Assembly (NCBI GenBank): GCA_003599535.1
Contig: QZKQ01000019.1
Span: 1-34,830 of the forward strand
Direction: 5' to 3'
DNA length: 34,830 bases
Source: Candidatus Zixiibacteriota bacterium
GTDB taxonomy: Bacteria > Electryoneota > B3-LCP
Below are positions 13,102 through 21,491 of the stretch, one piece after another (positions within the stretch are counted from its first letter, which is position 1; each line of letters begins with the position of its first letter). The position numbers were made by a program, and so were the translations under genes. The notes under the pieces were generated by a model. The model was not told the DNA's origin and made no database searches. It worked only from the letters and a program-made list of their open reading frames with translations.

Positions 13102-15249
13102 TCACCGGAGATAGCCTATGGCCCGGAACTGCTCGTACAGATCCTTGAAGCGCTGGTCATCGTGATATTCCTGGCGCGGGAAGCCCTGGTCATCGCCTTG
13201 GGCGCGGCAGGAATCCAGGACGGCGCGTAGCCGGGCCAACCGTTCCGGCTGATCCGGCGCCAGGTTGCGCCCTTCCTGCGGGTCCGCCGCCAGATCGTAC
13301 AGGCCCCACCAGTCTTCCCGATCTTCCTGCCGGGCCACGTTCCACATCAGCTTCCAGCCGTCCTGGGCCACGGCATAGGAATGCCGGTAGGGCCATTCCT
13401 CCAGCGTGTGGTACAATTCGGCAAACCAGGGGCGCCGGGTGGCCAGGTAGAGCGAATCCCGGCCTTCCAGCAGCGGCTGCAGGGCGGCGCCGTCCAGCCC
13501 TTCCGGAGGCGTCACCCCGGCCTCCACGCACACGGTGGGGAAAATGTCCAGCAGGCTGACCTGCTGGTCCACGACACGCCCGGCATACTTCCCTCCGGGG
13601 AAGAACACCAGCAGGGGAACGTGGATCGATTCCCGGAACAGGGCATGCCCGTGGCCGCCGAACCCATGCTCGGCGAATTCCTCGCCGTGATCCGCGGTGA
13701 CGATAACCAGGGCATGATTCCAGAGACCCTGCCGGTCAAAATGGCGGAACAGGCGGCCCAGGGCCTGGTCTACATTGGCGATTTCGTCATCGTAGCGGCT
13801 CACCAGCAGGTCGTGGATTCGGGGCACGACGCGCATGCTGTCCCCGGGATGGTGCATGCTGCGCATCATCGCCATGTCCCGGCCGGTCAGGACCTTGCCG
13901 GCGCTGAACCGGGCCGGATCAGGCAGGTAGGGGGTGTGCGGATCCATGAAGTGCAGGTACAGGAAGCCGCGCGTCTCCGGGTTGCACTCCAGCCATTCCC
14001 GGGCTTCCCGCTCCACCGCGTCCGCCTTGGCGTAAGCGCAGTCGCTGTCTGTCAGGTTCCACCGGTAAGCGCGCTCCTGGTTCCCATGGAACAGGCTGCT
14101 GATCGCGTCATCAGGAAAAAAGAGCTGGCGAGATCCCCGCTTCATCACGGGATGGAATTCGGCGCATCCCTGGGTGTACTGGAACTGCGGTGCCACAAAC
14201 AGGTTGCTGCTGAAGCAGACGGTGTGATAGCCGCCGTCGCGCAGCGCTTCAGGGAGCAGCAGGTTGGCTTCGGGCAGCAGGTCGAAGGGGTCTCGCACCC
14301 CGGCCTTGCCGGTGTAGCGCCCGGTGAGCAGCGCCGGGACAGACTGTTTGGTCCAGGAAGAGACCGCCCACGCCTGGCGGAACACCACGCCCCGCCGGCT
14401 GTACGCGTCCAGGTGGGGCGTCGTATTGCGGGCATAACCGCCGAAGCCGGCGTGATCCCCGCGCATGGCGTCCACCACGATCAGAATGACGTCGGGGGGG
14501 CCTCCCGGAGTGCGCAGCTTGTCGGCCGCGACCGCCGCGGGGGGAGACTCCCGGGTCAGCATTTGCCACCCCCAGGCCGAGGCCGCGACCGCCAGCAGCA
14601 AACCCGCGGCGGGCGCCAGGGCGCGGCGCCACGTCCTCCGGTTCCTTCCAGCATGGAATGCCGCCCGCAGCGCCGGATAGAGCCCGGCGCACAGCAACGC
14701 TGCCGCCGCCCGCCAGCGCCATCCTTCCGCCAGCAGATGGCCGCGCAGCCGGGCGTCGTAATCCACCCGTAAGATCAGGATTAAAAAGAGGGTCCCCACC
14801 GCCGCCGCCGCATGCATTCTCGCGGCCCGCACCCGCCGGTCGCGTCCCGCCCCGGCCCGCAATCCCCGGCGCAGGATGTGGTAACCTGCCAGCACCACCA
14901 GCCCCCACCCCGCCGCCGCGGCCAGCAGCGCCTTGCGGCTCATGGTCATTAGCGGCAGAGGCAGATCCTTCATCCCCAAATAGAAGACAGCGAAGGCGGT
15001 CAGAGCCAGCGGCAACGCCGCCGGGTCCGGCGGGATGCGCCGCGATCGGCGTCCGGCATGCCGGGCGAAATTCAGCACCAGGCCCGCGCCCCCAAATAGC
15101 GCCATATAGAGCAGCGCCGAGGCCCAAAGCTGTCTGCCGCTGAAGCGCGCCTCTACCAGGACGGCCGCCGTCAGATCTTCCACCAGGAGGAATCCCAGGC
15201 CGTACGCGGCGCCGGCCGCCAGTCCGGTGAACAGAGGCTTCATCCGCAT
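13102..15249 (-). CDS. Membrane-anchored sulfatase-fold hydrolase/transferase
   Basis: The protein has 715 residues. Residues 1-230 contain about six or seven hydrophobic helices. Residues 250-715 form an alkaline-phosphatase/sulfatase-like domain, with the metal site DVILIVVDAMRGDH (253-266), nucleophile region SSWTKQSVPALLTG (297-310) and VTADHGEEFAEHG. Aligned on LLTG, the usual sulfatase Cys/Ser position is Thr300. Thr is used by phosphoethanolamine and lipoteichoic-acid type transferases, so a phospho-transfer role on envelope glycans is as likely as sulfate removal. The start is one of two ATGs (15249 or 15243), without a clear ribosome site. It is followed by the deacetylase gene, which fits envelope polysaccharide modification. 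Confidence 0.85.
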   Translation of the reverse strand: MRMKPLFTGLAAGAAYGLGFLLVEDLTAAVLVEARFSGRQLWASALLYMALFGGAGLVLNFARHAGRRSRRIPPDPAALPLALTAFAVFYLGMKDLPLPLMTMSRKALLAAAAGWGLVVLAGYHILRRGLRAGAGRDRRVRAARMHAAAAVGTLFLILILRVDYDARLRGHLLAEGWRWRAAAALLCAGLYPALRAAFHAGRNRRTWRRALAPAAGLLLAVAASAWGWQMLTRESPPAAVAADKLRTPGGPPDVILIVVDAMRGDHAGFGGYARNTTPHLDAYSRRGVVFRQAWAVSSWTKQSVPALLTGRYTGKAGVRDPFDLLPEANLLLPEALRDGGYHTVCFSSNLFVAPQFQYTQGCAEFHPVMKRGSRQLFFPDDAISSLFHGNQERAYRWNLTDSDCAYAKADAVEREAREWLECNPETRGFLYLHFMDPHTPYLPDPARFSAGKVLTGRDMAMMRSMHHPGDSMRVVPRIHDLLVSRYDDEIANVDQALGRLFRHFDRQGLWNHALVIVTADHGEEFAEHGFGGHGHALFRESIHVPLLVFFPGGKYAGRVVDQQVSLLDIFPTVCVEAGVTPPEGLDGAALQPLLEGRDSLYLATRRPWFAELYHTLEEWPYRHSYAVAQDGWKLMWNVARQEDREDWWGLYDLAADPQEGRNLAPDQPERLARLRAVLDSCRAQGDDQGFPRQEYHDDQRFKDLYEQFRAIGYLR

Positions 15250-15353
15250 GGTTCAGGGTGGCGAAAGGGTGGGAGAAGGACAGGAACAGGCGTATCAATA
15301 GCGAAAACGCAGCTCTGCCGGGTGGTCTCGGGAGGGGAAAGCGGCGGTGAGGA

Positions 15354-15800
15354 TTACGTTCCGGTGTGCCCGAACCCTCCCGCGCCCCGTTCGCTGGGGG
15401 GGAGGTCTTTCACCTCGATCCAGCGGGGGCGGTGCACCGGGGCCAGCACCATCTGGGCGATGCGCTCCCCTGGGTTCAGGGTGCAGGGCTGGCGGCCGAA
15501 GTTGGTCAGCAGCACCTTGATCTCGCCCCGGTAGTCGGCGTCAATGGTGCCGGGAGCGTTCAACATGCCCAGGCTGTACTTCAGGGCCAGGCCGCTGCGG
15601 GCCCGGATCTGCGCCTCCCAGCCTTCCGGCAGGGCTATGGCCAAGCCGGTGGGAACGGCCTCGGTCTGGCCGGGGTCCAGGGTCAGCGGGCCCTCCAGGT
15701 CGGCGCGCAGATCCACTCCGGCGGCGTGTTCGGTGGCCGGTTCGGGCAGCGGCCAGGAGTTGTCGCGCAGGCGCTTGACCTGGACGTCTACGAACTGCAT
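15354..15800 (-). CDS. dut: dUTP diphosphatase
   Basis: The protein has 148 residues, normal for the trimeric dUTPase family. All five motifs are present: AAGVDLRA, RSGLALK, LNAPGTIDADYRGEI, RIAQMV and the C-terminal arm ERGAGGFGHTG. It hydrolyses dUTP to dUMP and pyrophosphate, keeping uracil out of DNA and supplying dTMP synthesis. The ATG is one base after the aminotransferase stop, so the two genes are probably translated together. Confidence 0.97.
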   Translation of the reverse strand: MQFVDVQVKRLRDNSWPLPEPATEHAAGVDLRADLEGPLTLDPGQTEAVPTGLAIALPEGWEAQIRARSGLALKYSLGMLNAPGTIDADYRGEIKVLLTNFGRQPCTLNPGERIAQMVLAPVHRPRWIEVKDLPPSERGAGGFGHTGT

Positions 15801-15801
15801 C

Positions 15802-17229
15802 TCACCCTGCCAGCTTCTTCACGTAGCGTTCGTGGAACTCCTGCATCTTCACCACCAGATCCTCGATCTCGTTGCGGGGCGGCAGGAAGGTGGTGCGGAA
15901 GTGCAGGGTGCCGGGGAGCTGCCCGAATCCCGATCCCGGCACCACGCAGATACCGGTCTCTTCCAGCAGGGTCATGCAGTAGTCACTGTCCTGCCGGGCT
16001 TCGAAATCGGCGCGCTCCTCCGGGCTCATGCGGGCCAATTCCACGCCCGGAGGCACGGGCAAATCCAGGCGCACGAAGGCGTACATGGCTCCCTGGGGAA
16101 TGTCCACGCGCATGCCGGGGATGCGGTTTAAGCCTTCGCCCAGGATGCGGGCCTTGGCCTTCAAATCGCCCAGGATGGCGTCGCGCTCGCGGATGTACGT
16201 GGCGTGACTTTCGTCGCCGGGGCCGGGCGGCGCCACCATCAGGTACGTGGCGATCTGCCCGTCCACATTGGCGCACAGGCTGATGGACTGCAGCTTGATG
16301 AACTGAGCCAGCACCTCCTCGCTGACGTTGCGCAACTCCAGATAGCCGCCACGGTGGCCGCATTCGCCCAGGAACCCCTTGGACACCGAATGAAAGCTGA
16401 ACAGGGCCACGTCCTTTTCGCCCAGCTTGTGCATGACCTTGGCGAAGGAGTGGAACTTCGACCCCTCGTGGTAGACGTTCTCCTGGTACACCTCATCGGC
16501 CATCAGGGCCAGGCGGTGCCGCTTGGCGAAGCGGATGATCATTTCCAGGTTATCCAGCGACAGCACCGCGCCGGTGGGGTTGCCCGGGTTGATCACCGCC
16601 AGGGCCACGGGGTTGGCGCCCTCAGCCCTGGCCTGCTCCAGGCTGCGCTGCAGAATCTGCTCGTTCAACTGCCAGGAATTCTCCTCATCCAGGTAGTAGC
16701 CGATCTGCCGGCCGCCGTACAGGGCGATGCTGGCGCTGTAGAGCGGATACTGGGGAATGGGGATCATGAAGCCGTCCTGCGGCCCCTTCAACAGAGCCAG
16801 CAGCACCGACTGCACCCCTTTGCTGGCGCCGTCAGTCAGGATGATGTGTTCGCAGGAGGCGGGGATGCCGTCGCGCCGGGTGATGAAATCGGCCACGGCC
16901 TGGCGGATGAAGGGGATTCCGGCGCTCTGGGTGTAAGCTCCGGTGCCGATGGGGTGCTTGGCCAGGATCCACTTGGCGCGGGCCACGATGTCCAGGGGGT
17001 AAGCCTTCAGCGCCTCGGGACGGTTCAGCAGCTCAGGGTACTCCAGCAGGCTGATGATCTGCCGCATGTAGGATAACGGCTTCTGCTTCAGCGCCTGGGG
17101 GTTGCCGATGTTGCAGTAGATGATCTTGCGGCCTTGAGCTTCCAGTTGCTGGGCGCGGATGACGATGGGCCCGCGCACCGCGTATTCGGCCTTCAACAGG
17201 TGGGGATTCAGGTCATTCAGGCTGATCAT
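15802..17229 (-). CDS. Alanine-aminotransferase-like PLP enzyme (class I/II)
   Basis: The protein has 475 residues. It carries NIGNPQALKQKPL near residue 40, NPGNPTG (214-220), ADEVYQ (244-249) and the PLP-lysine block SVSKGFLGECGHRGG with Lys284. These sequences match the eukaryotic-type alanine aminotransferase group (GPT/ALT) rather than the typical bacterial AspC or AlaA forms. The expected reaction is alanine plus 2-oxoglutarate to pyruvate plus glutamate; a related amino acid cannot be excluded. It begins a run with dut, the sulfatase-fold gene and the deacetylase. The 365-bp gap upstream contains heptamer repeats. Confidence 0.9.
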   Translation of the reverse strand: MISLNDLNPHLLKAEYAVRGPIVIRAQQLEAQGRKIIYCNIGNPQALKQKPLSYMRQIISLLEYPELLNRPEALKAYPLDIVARAKWILAKHPIGTGAYTQSAGIPFIRQAVADFITRRDGIPASCEHIILTDGASKGVQSVLLALLKGPQDGFMIPIPQYPLYSASIALYGGRQIGYYLDEENSWQLNEQILQRSLEQARAEGANPVALAVINPGNPTGAVLSLDNLEMIIRFAKRHRLALMADEVYQENVYHEGSKFHSFAKVMHKLGEKDVALFSFHSVSKGFLGECGHRGGYLELRNVSEEVLAQFIKLQSISLCANVDGQIATYLMVAPPGPGDESHATYIRERDAILGDLKAKARILGEGLNRIPGMRVDIPQGAMYAFVRLDLPVPPGVELARMSPEERADFEARQDSDYCMTLLEETGICVVPGSGFGQLPGTLHFRTTFLPPRNEIEDLVVKMQEFHERYVKKLAG

Positions 17230-17594
17230 GAGCGGACATCCTGTGCTTGGTTCTTCCGGTTTCCGGCCCGGGGAAGGGCCTCCGATGGCAAGGCGAGCCG
17301 CTGGCGAAGAAAAGAAGCTTATAGCTTACAGCTTAAAGCTTACAGCTTTTAGTCTGAGAGCCGGGTCTGGATGTGGGACGAAGGGAATGAATCAATGGGG
17401 TGAGCAGGCGCTTGACCTCTTCGGCGTCATGGGTCAAGACCTCAAAAATATTTATAATGGCACGCGACGTTGTGCCCGGTCCTTATCGCCCGATGCAGGC
17501 AAGGCCAGGCGGTGGTGAGCGGAATTCGAAGTTATTACCGTCAGCGGCCAGGCCTGACGCCTCGACGGACTTCTGTCGCCCGGACCGTCCGGTC
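17230..17594. other. 365-bp intergenic region between the M16 protease and aminotransferase genes
   Basis: No supported gene. It contains five tandem AGCTTAN heptamers (17316-17350), an inverted repeat CTTGACC...GGTCAAG (17411-17438, 14-base loop) and an isolated TATAAT on the plus strand (17453-17458) without a good -35. A small GGACC-GTCC-GGTCC hairpin (17582-17595) touches the protease stop. Confidence 0.6.
17316..17350. repeat. Short tandem heptamer repeat (AGCTTAN x5)
   Basis: Five consecutive 7-base units: AGCTTAT, AGCTTAC, AGCTTAA, AGCTTAC, AGCTTTT. The AT-rich run is conspicuous in GC-rich surroundings. Confidence 0.8.
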
Positions 17595-18890
17595 CTATTC
17601 CTCGTCCTCTTCACTCGCTTCCGCCATCACCGCGGCTTGGCCATCTTTCGGCAGGACAATCGTGGTGTATTGGCGGTCGGGATCGAGAAATTCGTGCGCC
17701 AGGGCCATGACGTCGGCCACCCCGACGGCGTCAATCAAGGCCAGGGTCTCGTCCAGGGTCACGAATTCGCCCAGGTACTGCTCCAGCTTGGCCAGGCGGA
17801 ACATGCGCGCCGAGGTGCTCTCCAGTCCCAGCATCAGGTTACCCTTGATCTGCTCCTTGGCCCGCAGCACCTCGTCTTCGGGCAGGCCCTCACTCAGGAT
17901 GCGGCGGAATTCCTCGTCCAGCACGCCCAGCACCTGGTCCAGGCGGCTGGGATCGGTGCCCAGGTAGGTGCCGAAGATGCCGCTGTCGCGCATGGAATCC
18001 TGAAAGGAGAAGACGCTGTAGGCCAGCGCCTCGACTTCCCGGATGCGCTGGAACAGCCGCGAACTCATGCCCCCGCCCAGGATGTTCGACAGGATGAAAC
18101 CGGCGAACTTGCGCGGGTCGTCGTAGGCCAGACCGGGCACGCCGCGGCAGATGTGGGCCCCCTGCACCGAGCGGGGGTAGCGCTCCTCGTGGGGAGGCGG
18201 CAGCGACGGCGCCGAAGGGTGGCTGGATCCGGGGCCGTCCGCCAAGCCCAGCCGTTTCTCGATCTCGGCCACCAAATCGTTGTGGTCCAGGTTGCCGGCG
18301 GCGGCCACCACGGTGCGGCCCAGCGGGTAACTCTCCTGCAGGTAGCGCTGCAGTTGCTCCCGGGTCAGCGACGACACCGTCTCGACCGTCCCCATGATGG
18401 GCCGGGCCAGGGCGTGATCGCCGTACACTGTCTGGTAAAAATAGTCGAACACCAGGTCGTCGGGAGAATCCTCGTAATGACGGATCTCCTCGATGATGAC
18501 CTGCTTCTCCCGTTCCAGGTCCTCCGCCGACAGGATCGGGGAGATCAGCAGGTCGCACAGGATGTCCAGGGCCAGGCCCAGGTGCTGGTCCAGCATGTGG
18601 GCATGGAAGCAGGTGATTTCCTTGGAGGTGTAGGCGTTGATGTGCCCGCCTACACCTTCAATTTCCTGCACGATGGCCAGGCCCGAGCGGTTGGCGGTGC
18701 CTTTGAACACCATGTGCTCGAGCATGTGGGAAATGCCGGCCTCCGGATCCGTTTCGAACATGGAGCCGGTATGGATGCAGATGCCCACGCACGCGGAGCG
18801 CACGTTGGGCATCTTTTCCGACACGATGCGCAGCCCGCCTCGGGAGACGGTCCGCTGGAACAGGGACTGGTTGGCGGTCATTTCCCTCAT
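17595..18890 (-). CDS. M16-family zinc peptidase (processing-peptidase-like)
   Basis: The protein has 431 residues, the size of one pitrilysin/processing-peptidase pair of domains. The inverted zinc motif HMLEH (His55, Glu58, His59) is present, with the third ligand Glu135 in VIIEEIRHYED, 76 residues after the second His. The C-terminal half has the second M16 domain (ARMFRLAKLEQY at about 365). The start may be the ATG at 18890 or at 18881, which has GAGGG upstream. It follows pnp by 6 bases. An M16 gene directly after pnp is a widespread bacterial arrangement. The substrate is unknown. Confidence 0.92.
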   Translation of the reverse strand: MREMTANQSLFQRTVSRGGLRIVSEKMPNVRSACVGICIHTGSMFETDPEAGISHMLEHMVFKGTANRSGLAIVQEIEGVGGHINAYTSKEITCFHAHMLDQHLGLALDILCDLLISPILSAEDLEREKQVIIEEIRHYEDSPDDLVFDYFYQTVYGDHALARPIMGTVETVSSLTREQLQRYLQESYPLGRTVVAAAGNLDHNDLVAEIEKRLGLADGPGSSHPSAPSLPPPHEERYPRSVQGAHICRGVPGLAYDDPRKFAGFILSNILGGGMSSRLFQRIREVEALAYSVFSFQDSMRDSGIFGTYLGTDPSRLDQVLGVLDEEFRRILSEGLPEDEVLRAKEQIKGNLMLGLESTSARMFRLAKLEQYLGEFVTLDETLALIDAVGVADVMALAHEFLDPDRQYTTIVLPKDGQAAVMAEASEEDEE

Positions 18891-18896
18891 CCTGGC

Positions 18897-21095
18897 TTAG
18901 CGGCGCCGGTCGCGGTCCCGGCCGCGATCCCGGTCCCGGCCTCCCCGGCCGCCGTCGTCCCGGCGGGGCGGGCGGTTGCGGATGTATTCCGGCGCTTCTT
19001 CGCCGCGGTCGGCGTGATCCTTGGCGATCAATAAGGCGCGGCGGGACAGATCCAACTTGCCGCGATCATCAACCCCCAACAGCTTCACCTCGATCTCGTC
19101 GCCGACTTTCAGCACGTCGGTAACCGTATTGATGCGGCCGCGGTCGATTTCGCTGATGTGCAACAGGCCTTCCTTGCCCGGAAGGATTTCCACGAAGGCG
19201 CCGAAATCGGTGATCTTCTTCACCGTGCCGGTGTACACCCGGCCGATTTCCGGCGCTTCGATCAGGCGCAGGATCATGTCCTTGGCCATCTGCCCCGCCT
19301 CGCCGTTGACGGAGGCGATGTTCACCTGGCCGTCGTCCATGATGTCCACCTTGGCTCCGCTCTTCTCCACGATTTCGCGGATCATCTTGCCCCCGGGGCC
19401 GATGATCATGCCGATGGTGTCCACCGGCACGTGGACGGTGAGGATGCGGGGGGCGTAGGGTGACATTTCCGGACGCGGCGCGGGGAGAGCCTCTTCCATC
19501 AGTCCCAGGATGAAGTAGCGGGCCTGGGCGGCTTTGTGCAGCGCATGACGCATGATGTCGGTGGGCAGCCCCTGGATCTTGATGTCCATCTGGAAGGCGG
19601 TGATCCCGTCCCGGGTGCCGGCCACCTTGAAGTCCATGTCGCCCAGGTGGTCCTCATCGCCCAGGATGTCGGTCAGGACGGCGAAGCGGTCCTCGCTCTT
19701 GATCAAGCCCATGGCGATGCCGGCCACGTGGCGCTTCACCGGTACGCCGGCGTCCATCAGGGACAGCAGCCCGGCGCACACCGAAGCCATGGATGAGGAG
19801 CCGTTGGATTCCAGGACGTCGGACACCACCCGCAGGGTGTAGGAGAAGGACTCCCACGGGGGCAGCACCGCCGCCAAGGCACGCTGGGCCAGGTTGCCGT
19901 GCCCCACCTCGCGCCGGGACAGACCCATGTACTTCTTGGTCTCGCCGGTGGAGAAGGGGGGGAAGTTGTAGTGCAGCATGTAGCGGCGGAAGTACTCTTC
20001 GCCCAGGCCGTCCACCCGCTGCTCATCTTCCTTGGTGCCCAGGGTGGTGGTGGCCAGGGCCTGGGTCTGGCCGCGGGTGAACAGGGCCGACCCGTGGGCC
20101 CGGGGCAGCAGCCCCAGCTCGATGGTGATGGGCCGGATGTCGTCGTACCCGCGGTCGTCCAGCCGGCGCTCTTCCTCCAGCACCATGCGGCGTACCGCTT
20201 CCTTGTACAGCTTGTCGAAGGCCTCGGCCAGCAGGTTCTCCTGTTCCGGGTACTTCTCCGCCAGCTCTGTCAGGACGCGGTCTTCCAGGGCTGCTTTTTC
20301 CTGGCGCCGGGTGGCCTTGTCACACTGGTGGCACAGGGTTTTCAGGTCCTCGCGCACCAGGCTCTGGACGTCGTCCATCATCTCCGTGGAGATTTCCTGG
20401 ACTTGGAATTCCCGCTTGGGCACGCCCACGGCCTGGCGGATGCGCTCCTGCAGTTCGGCGATCTGGCGGATGGCCGGACGGGCGAAATCAATGGCCCCGA
20501 TCATCTCCTCTTCGGTGATTTCCTTGGCCTCGCCCTCCACCATGGTGATGGAATCGGCGGTGCCCGACACCACCAGGTCCATGCGGGAAGTCTTCAGCTT
20601 CTCTTCGCCGGGATTCAGGATGTACTGGCCGTTAATCAGCCCCACCCGGACCGTGGCAATGGGCCCGGCAAAGGGGATGTCGCTGACGTGCAGGGCGGCC
20701 GAAGCGGCCACCCCGGCGATCACGTCGGGCAGGGTTTCGGCGTCTGCCGACAGCACGCTGACCAGCACCTGGGTGTCGTGATGGTAGTTCTTGGGGAACA
20801 GGGGGCGGATGGGCCGGTCAATCAGGCGCGAGGACAGGATCTCCACTTCGGAGGGGCGCCCTTCCCGCTTGAAATAGCCCCCGGGGATCTTGCCGGAAGC
20901 GTACATCTTCTCCCGGTAATCCACCATGAGGGGCAGGAAATCGGCGTCCATCGGTTCATCGGCGGAGGTCGCCGCGGCCAGCACAATGGTGTCACCGTAT
21001 CGAACCCAGGCGGCGCCGTCGGCCTGTTTGGCCACTTTTCCCACCTCGATGGATAACGTTTTTCCACCGACTTCGATTTCTTCTTTGTAGCTCAT
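18897..21095 (-). CDS. pnp: Polyribonucleotide nucleotidyltransferase (PNPase)
   Basis: The protein has 732 residues with the usual order: two RNase PH domains around a helical linker, a KH domain (MIIGPGGKMIREIVEKSG at about 560-580) and an S1 domain (VYTGTVKKITDFGAFVEI at about 630-650). The last 30 residues are an Arg/Gly/Asp-rich tail. PNPase degrades RNA 3' to 5' by phosphorolysis and is part of the RNA degradosome in many bacteria. It is downstream of rpsO with a 76-base gap holding hairpins that may be processing sites. Confidence 0.98.
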   Translation of the reverse strand: MSYKEEIEVGGKTLSIEVGKVAKQADGAAWVRYGDTIVLAAATSADEPMDADFLPLMVDYREKMYASGKIPGGYFKREGRPSEVEILSSRLIDRPIRPLFPKNYHHDTQVLVSVLSADAETLPDVIAGVAASAALHVSDIPFAGPIATVRVGLINGQYILNPGEEKLKTSRMDLVVSGTADSITMVEGEAKEITEEEMIGAIDFARPAIRQIAELQERIRQAVGVPKREFQVQEISTEMMDDVQSLVREDLKTLCHQCDKATRRQEKAALEDRVLTELAEKYPEQENLLAEAFDKLYKEAVRRMVLEEERRLDDRGYDDIRPITIELGLLPRAHGSALFTRGQTQALATTTLGTKEDEQRVDGLGEEYFRRYMLHYNFPPFSTGETKKYMGLSRREVGHGNLAQRALAAVLPPWESFSYTLRVVSDVLESNGSSSMASVCAGLLSLMDAGVPVKRHVAGIAMGLIKSEDRFAVLTDILGDEDHLGDMDFKVAGTRDGITAFQMDIKIQGLPTDIMRHALHKAAQARYFILGLMEEALPAPRPEMSPYAPRILTVHVPVDTIGMIIGPGGKMIREIVEKSGAKVDIMDDGQVNIASVNGEAGQMAKDMILRLIEAPEIGRVYTGTVKKITDFGAFVEILPGKEGLLHISEIDRGRINTVTDVLKVGDEIEVKLLGVDDRGKLDLSRRALLIAKDHADRGEEAPEYIRNRPPRRDDGGRGGRDRDRGRDRDRRR

Positions 21096-21110
21096 AAATA
21101 GCTCTCCAAC

Positions 21111-21151
21111 GTCCGCACGCCTCGTGCGGACCTTCTCGGGGCGTATCCCCG
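21111..21151 (-). promoter_or_regulatory. Hairpins in the rpsO-pnp intergenic region
   Basis: A perfect 9-bp stem GTCCGCACG-CCT-CGTGCGGAC (21111-21131) is followed by a smaller CGGGG/CCCCG stem (21137-21151). There is no U-tract, so termination is unlikely. In E. coli the equivalent gap holds an RNase III-cleaved stem by which PNPase controls its own mRNA; a similar role here is inference. Confidence 0.5.
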
Positions 21152-21171
21152 GGTTTCATGATGCCGATCTT

Positions 21172-21441
21172 CTATCGGCGCAGGCTCAGCTTCTTCAGGA
21201 TGGCACGATACCGCTCCACGTCTTCGCGCGCCAGGTAGTCCAACAGGCGCCGGCGCTGGCCGACCATCTTCAGTAGGCCGCGACGGGAGGAGTGATCCTT
21301 GGAATGCACCTTGAGGTGTTCGGTCAATTCGTTGATGTGCTTGGTCAGCAGGGCGATCTGGACTTCAGACCGGCCCGTGTCCTGGGGGGTCGCGCCGTGC
21401 TCCTGCACGATCTCCCGGATTTTTTCCTGCGACAGTGGCAT
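21172..21441 (-). CDS. rpsO: 30S ribosomal protein S15
   Basis: The protein has 89 residues, the standard S15 length, with the conserved block [20 protein letters not shown] and ending [12 protein letters not shown]. It binds 16S rRNA early in assembly of the small-subunit platform. AAGGA lies 7 bases before the ATG. It is between ribF and pnp, as in many bacteria. The short leader contains a perfect 10-base direct repeat (21456-21475). Confidence 0.98.
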   Translation of the reverse strand: MPLSQEKIREIVQEHGATPQDTGRSEVQIALLTKHINELTEHLKVHSKDHSSRRGLLKMVGQRRRLLDYLAREDVERYRAILKKLSLRR

Positions 21442-21455
21442 GTCACATCCTTGGA

Positions 21456-21475
21456 TTTGGGCTGTTTTGGGCTGT
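21456..21475. repeat. 10-bp direct repeat in the rpsO leader
   Basis: TTTGGGCTGT occurs twice in tandem between the ribF stop and the rpsO start. It could be chance or part of an S15 autoregulatory leader. Confidence 0.5.
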
Positions 21476-21491
21476 TATGGTGAGGGTTGAA

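Noticed and set aside
17316-17350. CRISPR-like array
   Set aside because: The units are only 7 bases and contiguous, with no spacers.
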